From a virus: DNA of 64,000 nt. The position numbers and the translations under genes are program-made. The notes beneath the pieces are model-generated. The model did not search any database, was not told the DNA's origin, and worked only from the letters and a program-made list of their open reading frames with translations. This document shows positions 46,201 through 54,100 of the stretch, piece after piece (position 1 is the first letter of the stretch; each line of letters begins with the position of its first letter). Where the stretch lies: positions 21,286 through 85,285 of IMG/VR virus record IMGVR_UViG_3300030117_007605. One strand, 5' to 3'.

Positions 46201-48543
46201 GGATCTACTGGTGTGGGCGAAGGACTTGGCGAAGTCAATGCAAGGTACAGCTTTAATATGGGTGAGTGCCGCCCGAACAATCTTGTTCAGCAGCAAGCAG
46301 GAACAGGAGCTTTCTACACTACATATGGTGAATTCGCAGTAGACACAAGATTGGTAGGACAAGACGAAACTTTAATTCCAGAGTTCGCAATTTCGGACTT
46401 CATTAACACAGTTATCACAGAAAATAATGGGGATTTCTTAAATAAAGAAATCTATGGTTTTACTCTAACTGGTAGTGAAAGTTTGGTTGGAAATAGTTTT
46501 GCGGAAAGATACGGTCGTACAGAGCAGATAACATATTTAAAACAGCTAAAAGATTTTTATGGACAGCCAACAGGCATCAAATTAACATTTAATGCAACTA
46601 AAAAACTATTACCCAGAGAAGGTTTTTACCCTCAACAAAGAGTTATACAACTTGCACAACAATTCTCTGCTTCTTATAAAGATTCAACAATCACAATTGG
46701 GCAGACGAACTTCACAAACCCAACAGGACCAGACAAAACATGGTCAACTGCACTTATGCCCTTCTGGGCTCCAGGGGTAGGCTTAAATTCTATTAAAGCA
46801 GGGTTTGCTGTAGACTTTGCTTATAAATCAACGGGCAGTGCCCATTCTTCAGGTGGCATTAATTATCAATTCGATGCGACTGCACCATTTGAATCAATTT
46901 TAAGTCCAAGTGAGCACGTTAGTCTTGTATACCATATTCAAAACAGTGGCTCAACCTCATTAAAAAGTACAGCATCTGTGAATAAAACGGATGGTGTGTA
47001 CGAAATGATGTCACACAACTTCTTTGCAGAGGTCCCTGACTTCTTTTTAGAGGATCTGGTCTCATTTAAATCAGCCCCTCAGAGAAGCTGGACATTTGAA
47101 GGTCCACTTTCTTCAAGTGCAGGTGTTAAAAAATTCGCTATGGATGTTTACATTGAAGACCCAGTTGACTTCTTAATGTATGGTAATGGTGCAGCTTTTG
47201 GACCGTTCCCATACAATAATCACGCACCTCCTGGGTACTATTGGAACTCCTCTGGTGTCTTACCAGGAGATTACTGTACATTTTTAACTAATCTAGGTGG
47301 TAATAGAGCCGGATATACAAGGGCAACTATAGTTTTTGACCCAACAAAACTTCTATCTTCTGACGCCAAAACTGGTCAAACTTCTTTCTCATTACAAGAT
47401 ATTGCTGCAAATTCTACAATTGTCAATGCAAACTTCTTAGTTGAAAGAGACGGAGTATCACCAGCAGACACTGTGTTTATGACATTGACTTCAAGTCTAG
47501 ACTTCTTTGTTCAGGATGAAGAAGACAGATGGACAATTAGAAGTAAGTGGGAGTGCCCGATCTTAAACTTCAGTGATGTACCAGCAGAAACAGGTGGCTC
47601 AGATACCGCTGTTGAAGGAATGTGGCATCAGTATGGCAATCTAGCAGGGTCCAATGCGAGAAAAAGACTCAATGTTAGAATCGAAGACTCAGAATACATT
47701 GGTAGTGACTTGACGGGCTCTCTATTGAGTGCTGTTGGATTTGAACAAAGTTCGAAGGCATTTGGCAAGATGAAACCAAAAGCTATTGTAGAAGAATCTG
47801 TATGCTGTATCCCATTTGTTGTTGACCCCAAAAGCGGTAAGGAAATCTTTTTTGAAATTCCAATTGAACAATTTGAAAAATCCTATCGAAAAGTTCGTAA
47901 TGGAGAGGTTACAGAAGACTCATTGATGGATATGATTAGAAAAATGGATAAATATGTAGTTCCACCAGTATATGATTTTGTTAATATTAGAGACGCTGCC
48001 GACAGGACTTTAAACACAAAAACAGATTTTGAACCAGGAACGGCTCCTTTTTCTATGTACTTGTTTGAGTTCACAAGTGAGTTGACAAGACAAGACTTGG
48101 CAAACATTTGGCAGGGTGTGATGCCTAGCATCGCAACTTCGGCAGAAAAAGAAACTGTTTCAATAGAGCACCCTATTGAGGAAGGAGAGTTACTTTCACC
48201 ATCGATCTTCTTGTACAATGGATTTCCAGAAGGGTTTATGCCCAATAATATTCGTTGGAAGATCTTTAAGGTTAAGAAGAGAGCTAAGTATGATTATTAC
48301 GAGATGCTTTCACAGAAAACTAACAGCCCAGTCTATAAAAATTCAAATATTTCAAAGGCAGGAAGGTTCTCTTTCAACTACCCATATGATCAATTTAGTC
48401 TAGTTGAGCTTGGTAAGCTGGATGCTGAATTCCAAGTGGTTAATGAAAAACCGGATGTTATAAAAAATGTTCCCTTGGGTTATTTGAATGAGGAAAGCCC
48501 GTTATCTGAAAATCCACTTCCAGAAGAGACGACAGAAGAATAA
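40246..48543 (+). CDS. Giant virion protein (2765 aa) with LamG-like domains
   Basis: One uninterrupted frame. After a charged N-terminus, residues about 165-375 form a LamG/concanavalin-like domain: 'TVEFWMKKDAFPVA', 'DDSTWHHYALAFS', 'GEIYVDGAFQEKKF' and 'GSIDEVRLWKTTRD'. A second, weaker LamG-like segment lies at about 670-900 ('NTEWTFAVRTKP', 'LSSRVWFDYVENEEL'). Between them is a helical segment with 'LRNLFRCFGVDDELV'-like sequence. The rest is long Ser/Gly/Thr-rich beta sequence and the end is acidic. The gene has its own 32-base upstream gap. It is probably a baseplate-attached fibre or wedge extension involved in host glycan contact; exact role unknown. Confidence 0.75.
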   Translation: MGTKSFFNKQKSQEVKLRGQEKSTIDEVSQNVESIEYLKEYSESKFDFVPQLDFQDPANFVKYGSAKDYYVDLVDSVVQSYPYDGSLAERLKYYNSLVAIQKHEFDKNYPRSVGYADFTDSSYSNTINDPFAVGTVVFGLGESTTQHYVITDNYSNKLVYNTSSNQVGSLELDFSTGATVEFWMKKDAFPVAAQTQNEVIFSISNEESDVFQVVTDVTASSKIIACFAKQSSSAEFLYEFNTNLTRLDDSTWHHYALAFSTSSTGYVGEIYVDGAFQEKKFYTNGSPKLVLTGTLDATVAASSLPLKLGDGKLSGSIDEVRLWKTTRDAKQVGVNYFFDVGGGGNTDTAKVNNDNPLGLSLYYRFNEGNTGITAVDNIVLDYSGRLTDGVWVGYNTTGHTSRPTGSAIIESGVATEVGSPIIYSTHPTVVSYKADKTVSGSAYDVENLGSMYNMLPSWISDEDAANGLLIRKMVQIMSSYLDTLHAQITAISQLQDGSYVSGSNAKPNPFSKRNLISYGFDIPDVFIDSGVIEEIYFKDEKRIYEDKLFNLKNLIFQNIFNNLNYINKTKGTEKSFRNLFRCFGVDDELVRLNMYADNQEYEIRENYQTSQAKRNVIDFSGYKDGQNREGVVYTFADSSKSIAETGDSGYIPSSSNQNIPLTFESQFQFPKFINFANGHLDSLSRASLFGVHSASKDTTVTTFGNNDLNFKVYADTNSNNSTKFVLETNIGSVSSLESSFYENVYDNTEWTFAVRTKPREYPYSQEVTSSDVIDLEFYGVNYAAGYKVHEFSASAEVNLSDEIGQFLTGSDKRMYVGADRTNITGSLNNKSNVRALSSRVWFDYVENEELRSHARDITTFGRLNPYRNSFIYENGESGSYIPRINTLALHWNFENITGSDSTGKFLVQDITSGSSYAVDPRFAGGEYSKYVGPNYSGQGALFSNSSTKVVDFLFSDTAEQQLPENLYSSDLVEIREGDDTLFTRESRPSKYYFAVETSLYDTISREMLGFFASIKDFNSLIGSPENLFRTEYKSINKLRELFFENIENEPDLDKFINLYKWLDGALDSVLSNLIPASAQTSDKVRNIVESHILERSKYQHKYLQFKEFSLEDKVKSEPQQLPPGAGTVEFITIGGDVQDGGGGPDVIPMGNTTVFNRNIPSRAASVLRNNRSAGLRTDRPASELVVKTTDFLTPAPGTFFGSPLDQGTKPLWYLLKVDREPGGLMTTGDISADFSRVQSQVNQTQTTTGSRQEFYAFAVDAKRSIGKHTTYAGENRENYFPVSFKGSQDSLEDGIKIEIRTDVENRYGDPYYQYEGGRDTTFNDEKLTPVTVTDLSNQKILAGQNYLPFVIISSSATPQSDYQKVFTDLGMNIDIKMSHQDFVVEGGGLQGIFTDDHVGGWMYRHDNLFVTDENLRKEGYALVPSGSNTIYLVSPRFRSASSGPAYDENQPYGAYLKDGAAQRPVNIKNLSGSNFFKDYEIIQTTGRRINNRYYVKSSGFTGSVNATSSISFDEDGVFFYKDFTVLDRTNTGSNDYIIVNRFSAPGGPEVNSFAFLDVESAELSVYNNLNYRNLVVRIDNNELLTRHALTGGYDSVLLQPTGAYYKSYRNGVYKISASLETPEPIFDNSYVGNGIPRTDVQYSWIASSWRARKTGYPNSTTLTNGLLTASGKNPVYGQNESNFDYNISSSDYSPIYGFEYSDNITGASEGHIEYGVGSGVPVSVAFNATNYIIVGDVDLSKNLFTTASAAPGNYYNLPDFDAPTAPFILNGLLLSNNGPYQYPSFKQIRGGEHRVGREFWQQNLYVNNRDKVFVDENSDRLRRIKLGDKISITQAPVTNKYKPITQLIDSTTGSVEYALGNDLDYYAKTYNSASNFIENLNEDLNAPTRDIFTTDFYKFSSKFGMINYAETVYPRQQNQYLGNTRERNNYVSFWVSDELSDRTNQTIVNSQGYSIDASNWAMDVSLTGAALNYQPERSGELMRNTGSTGVGEGLGEVNARYSFNMGECRPNNLVQQQAGTGAFYTTYGEFAVDTRLVGQDETLIPEFAISDFINTVITENNGDFLNKEIYGFTLTGSESLVGNSFAERYGRTEQITYLKQLKDFYGQPTGIKLTFNATKKLLPREGFYPQQRVIQLAQQFSASYKDSTITIGQTNFTNPTGPDKTWSTALMPFWAPGVGLNSIKAGFAVDFAYKSTGSAHSSGGINYQFDATAPFESILSPSEHVSLVYHIQNSGSTSLKSTASVNKTDGVYEMMSHNFFAEVPDFFLEDLVSFKSAPQRSWTFEGPLSSSAGVKKFAMDVYIEDPVDFLMYGNGAAFGPFPYNNHAPPGYYWNSSGVLPGDYCTFLTNLGGNRAGYTRATIVFDPTKLLSSDAKTGQTSFSLQDIAANSTIVNANFLVERDGVSPADTVFMTLTSSLDFFVQDEEDRWTIRSKWECPILNFSDVPAETGGSDTAVEGMWHQYGNLAGSNARKRLNVRIEDSEYIGSDLTGSLLSAVGFEQSSKAFGKMKPKAIVEESVCCIPFVVDPKSGKEIFFEIPIEQFEKSYRKVRNGEVTEDSLMDMIRKMDKYVVPPVYDFVNIRDAADRTLNTKTDFEPGTAPFSMYLFEFTSELTRQDLANIWQGVMPSIATSAEKETVSIEHPIEEGELLSPSIFLYNGFPEGFMPNNIRWKIFKVKKRAKYDYYEMLSQKTNSPVYKNSNISKAGRFSFNYPYDQFSLVELGKLDAEFQVVNEKPDVIKNVPLGYLNEESPLSENPLPEETTEE

Positions 48544-48549
48544 TTCCCA

Positions 48550-48561
48550 TCTAATTATCTA
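48550..48561 (+). promoter_or_regulatory. Repeated 12-mer TCTAATTATCTA, copy 2 (candidate late promoter element)
   Basis: The same 12 bases as at 32069, in the 29-base gap before ATG 48573 (11 bases to the start codon). A shorter relative, TAATTATAAAG, lies at 40233 before the giant gene. Placement in gaps of an otherwise gapless gene array supports a regulatory role; the sequence alone does not prove one. Confidence 0.35.
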
Positions 48562-48572
48562 GAGTATAAAAC

Positions 48573-49451
48573 ATGACATTTTTTAATAAAAAAGAAGAGG
48601 TTATACAATTAGAACTGACAAGAGTAGGTAGAGAGAAACTATCTAAGGGTCAGTTTATACCAGATCATTATGAATTTTTGGATGAAGATATTCTTTACGA
48701 TCGTAAAAATGCAAATTCGGATACGCAAGAAGAACAAAACGAAGTAAAACAAAGAATTAAGAAAAAACTAAGCTTAAGATCTCTAACTGCGAAGCAATCA
48801 GTTCCAATTCAGACAGCGGTCACAAAAAAGGAGAATAGACTCCAAGAAAGTTTAGGCACCTTTATCCCGTACTCAAATTATAGACCAGCATGGGATGTTG
48901 TGGCACAGGACGGTGAAGTTTTCACAGGATCTGGAGATGTTTTATTTTCTGCAAGAGAAGTTTCCAACGGTTTGACAGTTGGTCCATCTTATGAGAAAGT
49001 CCCACAGTTGGATTTAGAATGTAGTTACAATTATAATAGTTACGTCAAAATAGACAGAGAAGATAAAGAAATAAAAGATATCGTTAAGGAAAACATATAC
49101 ATTGATATGAGTGATCTGTTACCAAGAGAAGAGGATGACTCTTTTATTCTATTTGAGAAAGACTTTAATGATTTTACAATTACATTTGAGGAGTTGAACA
49201 CTCTTCAAGAAAAGGACGAATACACGTTAGAAGTTTTTCAATACGAATACACTACAGTAGATGGCGTTGAGAAAGTAACTGTTAATCCACTATTTTTTGA
49301 TGATGAAGAAGAGAATGTTGATAAACAGTCTGTATACTGGTACTTTAATTTAACTACTGACAAGGAAGCTGATGTGGCAAGAGAGGGATTTACATTTGTC
49401 AATGAAGAGGTTGTTATTGAAGGTGTCGAAGATGAGTGTGCTGATGTATAG
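48573..49451 (+). CDS. Virion protein with LTxxGR N-terminal motif
   Basis: 292 residues. The N-terminus 'QLELTRVGREKLSKGQFIPDHYEFLDEDILY' (motif parts LTRVGREKLSKGQF and FLDEDILY) matches the start of the protein at 55870 ('LTDVGRQRLARADGSF' and 'FSFGDDEINY'). This motif recurs in structural proteins of large marine phages. The C-terminal two thirds are acidic beta sequence. Function in the tail or baseplate is not known. Confidence 0.65.
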   Translation: MTFFNKKEEVIQLELTRVGREKLSKGQFIPDHYEFLDEDILYDRKNANSDTQEEQNEVKQRIKKKLSLRSLTAKQSVPIQTAVTKKENRLQESLGTFIPYSNYRPAWDVVAQDGEVFTGSGDVLFSAREVSNGLTVGPSYEKVPQLDLECSYNYNSYVKIDREDKEIKDIVKENIYIDMSDLLPREEDDSFILFEKDFNDFTITFEELNTLQEKDEYTLEVFQYEYTTVDGVEKVTVNPLFFDDEEENVDKQSVYWYFNLTTDKEADVAREGFTFVNEEVVIEGVEDECADV

Positions 49452-49460
49452 GAGTTTAAA

Positions 49461-51185
49461 ATGAGTATTTCTTTAGAATTGTTGAATAAACAAAACTCAA
49501 AAATAACATCATCTTCATCTCCGATTAGATTATTTCCAGAATCAGAGGAAGAGGGAGATATAATCGTCAATGATATATCGATCGTTGACAATAAATTAAA
49601 ATTTGATTTAGATTTAAGCAACTTGGCAGAAATTGATTTTACTTCAGTTAAAATAATGCAACTCACCCCAGATTTGGCTTTAGAACTAGGAGCTACTGGG
49701 TTTCCTAGCAAACTGTCATTAAAATCTCAAAAAATAATCTTTTCTAATGACAAGCATACAGTCGCCTATAAACCAAGCGATGTTATAGAGGGCATTAATG
49801 TCACAATCCCTAATTTGGATGCTAACCTTTATAGCGTATTAATTATTTTAGAAGACTTCCCTCTTGTAACATCAGAGATTTTTCTGTTGCAGGTACCGAA
49901 GGAAGAATTATTGCTTCAACCAAAACAACAAACTCTTTCATATGAAACAATATTTTCAAAATCAGATCTGCAAAGAACTTCACTTAAAATAAAAGAAGGT
50001 AATACCTACACATCAAATCTATTATATTCTTACAAAGAGAATGGAGACTTTACGGGATTATATTGTTTAGACCTGGAAAAATTTATTGTTGATTTTACAA
50101 AATTCCCTAATTTATTATTTGGCAAGCAAAAAGCTCTTATAAATGATTTTATTTATAAAACGGAAGCTTATATTTACAAGTATGATAAACAGAACGCAGG
50201 ATATAATTTTTCTGATTTTGTGCTGAGTGCTAATGCAACCCCTGTTGATGATTTAGCGGTCTTAAACGGCGCACCTTATAGATTTTATGAGTTTACAGCG
50301 CCTCTTAAAGATCAGGTGTCTCAACTACAAGTATCACTTAAAATATACTTTAACGATATAACAATAAATGCTGCCAAGCAAGCTTTAAAACTTTTAATCC
50401 AAGCTAGAAACAGCAATGACCGGAGCCTAGCGAATGATGTCATATTTGACATTTATGAAGAAGATTTCTCAGGAAAATTTAATTTTGAATTAAAAAATAT
50501 ATTTAAGATTTCTAATCTTGATTATGATGAATTGCTAGGAACAATAATTCAGGATTTTTCGAAAGAAATAAACAATGCATCTCAGAAAGTTGTTGTCAAT
50601 ACAAATGCTGCTTCCCAATACACCTTCCCTTATCCCTCCTTTTCGGATCATTACTTAGGGATGTTTGAACAGAAATTCGATCAAAAAATATTTTTAGGTG
50701 AATTAGCGACAGTCGAATCCATGATGGGTCAAATCAACGCCGATGGCAACTCTTTAGCCTCTGTTCTTATTGATAATATACTTGATACAAAAGTTGTTGC
50801 GACATCAAAAAAGCAAGAATTTCAAATTAAACAAAACTTATCAAAAATAAATAAGTTTGTAGAAAATAGTGAAAAAGATACTTTGATTACGAATGTGGGA
50901 TTGCAGGAAAAGATTAATATTAGTGATAGCGAAGAAAAGTCTTTAAATAACTTGGCAGATTTACCTCAAGCAAAATTTGTTGAGTTCTCATCCTCTAATG
51001 ACCGAGAAATTAAATTATATTATTTGGCAGCGGTTGGGAATAGATCCCCAGTTCTATTGTTTGATGAGGTGGGAGAAAATTTGAACGATATTCTAAATGA
51101 AAACAATAAAATTTTAGTTAGAGTTGATAATTATGAAGAGTTCTATAATTCTTATTTTTATGTAACAGTAGGCACAGGACAATAA
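49461..51185 (+). CDS. Unknown large virion-region protein
   Basis: 574 residues; GGAG lies before the ATG. The first about 150 residues look like an immunoglobulin-type beta domain (SIVDNKLKFDLDLSNLAEI). The remainder is mixed and Asn/Lys-rich. No cysteine cluster or membrane helix. No family is recognised; context is structural. Confidence 0.6.
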   Translation: MSISLELLNKQNSKITSSSSPIRLFPESEEEGDIIVNDISIVDNKLKFDLDLSNLAEIDFTSVKIMQLTPDLALELGATGFPSKLSLKSQKIIFSNDKHTVAYKPSDVIEGINVTIPNLDANLYSVLIILEDFPLVTSEIFLLQVPKEELLLQPKQQTLSYETIFSKSDLQRTSLKIKEGNTYTSNLLYSYKENGDFTGLYCLDLEKFIVDFTKFPNLLFGKQKALINDFIYKTEAYIYKYDKQNAGYNFSDFVLSANATPVDDLAVLNGAPYRFYEFTAPLKDQVSQLQVSLKIYFNDITINAAKQALKLLIQARNSNDRSLANDVIFDIYEEDFSGKFNFELKNIFKISNLDYDELLGTIIQDFSKEINNASQKVVVNTNAASQYTFPYPSFSDHYLGMFEQKFDQKIFLGELATVESMMGQINADGNSLASVLIDNILDTKVVATSKKQEFQIKQNLSKINKFVENSEKDTLITNVGLQEKINISDSEEKSLNNLADLPQAKFVEFSSSNDREIKLYYLAAVGNRSPVLLFDEVGENLNDILNENNKILVRVDNYEEFYNSYFYVTVGTGQ

Positions 51186-54100
51186 ATGAGTTTTACAAAT
51201 CCCCCAGGTGGACCTTTCGGTACAGATCCTTTAGTAGACAAGGTAGACAGTCTTGTCAATAGTGGTAAGACCGATACTAATACAACTGGTAAAAAAGCTA
51301 GTAGTTCAAAACCTTTAACAAAAAAAGAGTTAGAAGAAAGTCTCAAAACCGCAGAGAACAATCTTGCATCAGCCGAGAGCCAAAAATCATTTTTGGAACA
51401 AATACAAAAAAGCATTGATGGGATTAAGAAAGACATTGCCAAGGCTAACTTTGATCTTGGTGTAGAAGAAAAGAAAATCCCAAATGGCTATATTGCAGCC
51501 GATGGGACATTAAAACTTGGAGAAGTCCCTCCTGGTCAGACAGGTCAGCTTGCATTAATCGAATCGAGCAGGGGTAAGCTAGTATTGATTTCAAAGCCAA
51601 CCACGAATGCCTCTGACAGTGCCAGAGCAAAAATTAAGTTTTTGAAAACGGAACTTTCGAAACTCAGCGGGTTGCTTAACGGTAATGAGCAAAAATATAA
51701 ACTTAATGGCGGTGATCAAAAGTATCAAAGCATTCTTCAAAGAATCAAAGATGAAAAGCAACTTATTCAGAATTTGAAAACTTTAATCTCAAAATCTGCT
51801 GCGGACATAGACAAAACACAAGAAGTGTTAGGACTTACAGGTCAACTTACAGGTGGCGGCGATGCGGGACTCTCAGCCGCTGCAAATGCTAGTAAAGTTG
51901 GTTCAACTGTAACGGACACTGATGAAAAAACAAATGAAGTCCTCACTGCCATTGAGAACGATAAAGAAGAGATCACTAAAGGACAATTTAATACTGACAA
52001 GATTAAGGAAGAGTTGGCAGCGGCTATAGAAGGAAAATCAGTCAACGACGGCAAAACAATCATTGAGAACGTTGACAATTATGATATTAGCATGCTCAGG
52101 GGCACTTTCAACACCTTTAAAATGCTTCAAGATCCGATTGCATATATGGGAAACCTTGTTTGGAACTATGACATAAACAATCCAACAACACTAGTGTTTA
52201 GATATGCGTTGCCACAAAACATAATAACTTCTATAAATAAAACAACAGAACAGTTTTTAAATGAAACAATTGTCCAATTGGCAGATCGAAATAATGATCA
52301 GTTGACGACTTCTTATGCAAAAGGCATTGCCTCTGAGATAGGGCAGTCTACAAGTGAAGTATATTCAAAATTAAGAGACTACTATTTTATTAGTATCTTC
52401 ACTCGGAAAATAAGAGATTACTTTAAAAAAGAATTAGGACCTGAGAAATTTAATGCCTTAGATAAGAGACTTACAAACAAATTAGGTCTTACAACATTAG
52501 AAGAACAAGCAGATGGCAGCGTGATTGTCAAAGCCCCTACAAAGAATGATATTGCATTCACATATAGCTTTAAATATATTCGATATTTTTGGTTGTGGTG
52601 GAGCCAAGTATTTTATGTCAACGTGCCGCTAAAAGAAAATTCTCTTAATTTCCTCATTGATGAAAATAATGTCTTACCAGTACACGCTGGCTTGTACTTT
52701 CTTGAAAGATATTACAGCCTAGGTAATCCAAATACCAATGCGGTTGAAAGACTGATTAATATTAAAAAAGCCCGCGACGACAATGGTATAATTATTTTTG
52801 GAGCCCAAAATGATGATTTCTACCCTGATGGCTTTTTATTGGGTGGTTATTTAAATTATGTTGAAACTTTTAAGAACACTAACAATTACATAAATAAGAA
52901 AAACAAACCAACTTTAGAGTATACAAATGTTGTTAACATCGCGGGTTCACCATTTTTTAATGGCGATGAAGAGTTACTAACTCCATCTGAGAAGAAGAGT
53001 CTCTCAAATGCAAAAAAAGTAAAAACTTGTAAACAATCCGCAAAAAACTCCATAAAGGAAGAAACATCTTTAAAACTTTTTTACAAAGAAGGGAATGATA
53101 ATGTCCTAGACAAAGAGCCACCAGAGCCGGGTCTTGGTTGTGACCCATTGTCTTCATTAGAATGGGACCAAGCTCAAAATATATTTTTCAAAAAGGAAAC
53201 AATTAAGGCATCAGTTCCAAGGGTCAACTTCTCAATTCCTTATTACAATGTTCTTGGTGTAAAAACAAACAATATGATTCCAGCAGAGCTTGATATCTTT
53301 GCACGCGGACTTGAAACCTCAAATGGACAAGGCTCAGCCGAATTTAAATATAGATCTGCGTTTACTGGACTATCAACTAGATTGATGTTAAATGTCGCAG
53401 ATAAAAGACTTGGTGATGTTTTAGTTGACAATGATTTAATCCCAAGTTTCAAAGGGAGTCCTTCAACAAAATTGGCAGGCTCATTTTTTGATAAAGAACC
53501 AAACTGGGGACCTCAGTACATTATTGATAAAATTCCCTTTTTCAATCCTGAGCAAACACCGTATTTTCAACTTGCTCTTCTACCATATATTGGTGCATAC
53601 AATGTTGGTTACCAAGTTAATAAAACTCGTCGTAATGCAACTAATGATGGAAAAAAGGTTCAGACATTCTATATTAACGCAGTTGATGGGGCATTAACTT
53701 CCTATCTTGAAGGCGCGGACTCTCTGTCTATTTACGATTCGCAAGTAAGGTATGGAACAGGATATGCTTACGATATTAAACAAATCATATCTTTTGTTGA
53801 TATTGAATACAAATATAAAAATGTTGATTTGGTCTTACTCCCAACTAAAAAAGAAGCTGATACCCTATTAAATTTAGGGTTTAACCTGGGTAATAGTTTA
53901 TATAGTGAAAAAACCGAACTACAAAAGGCAAAAGACGATTTAGCCGAGGTTAATAAAGAACTATTGAGCGCAAATTTTGCTGACGCACCAAAATTACAAT
54001 TAAAGAAAGCACAATTAACAGCAAAAATTATAGGATTGGAAGCGAAAGAAGCGGCTGAAAAACTCAAAGAAGACAATACTACTGGGCGTGATGACGCCGA

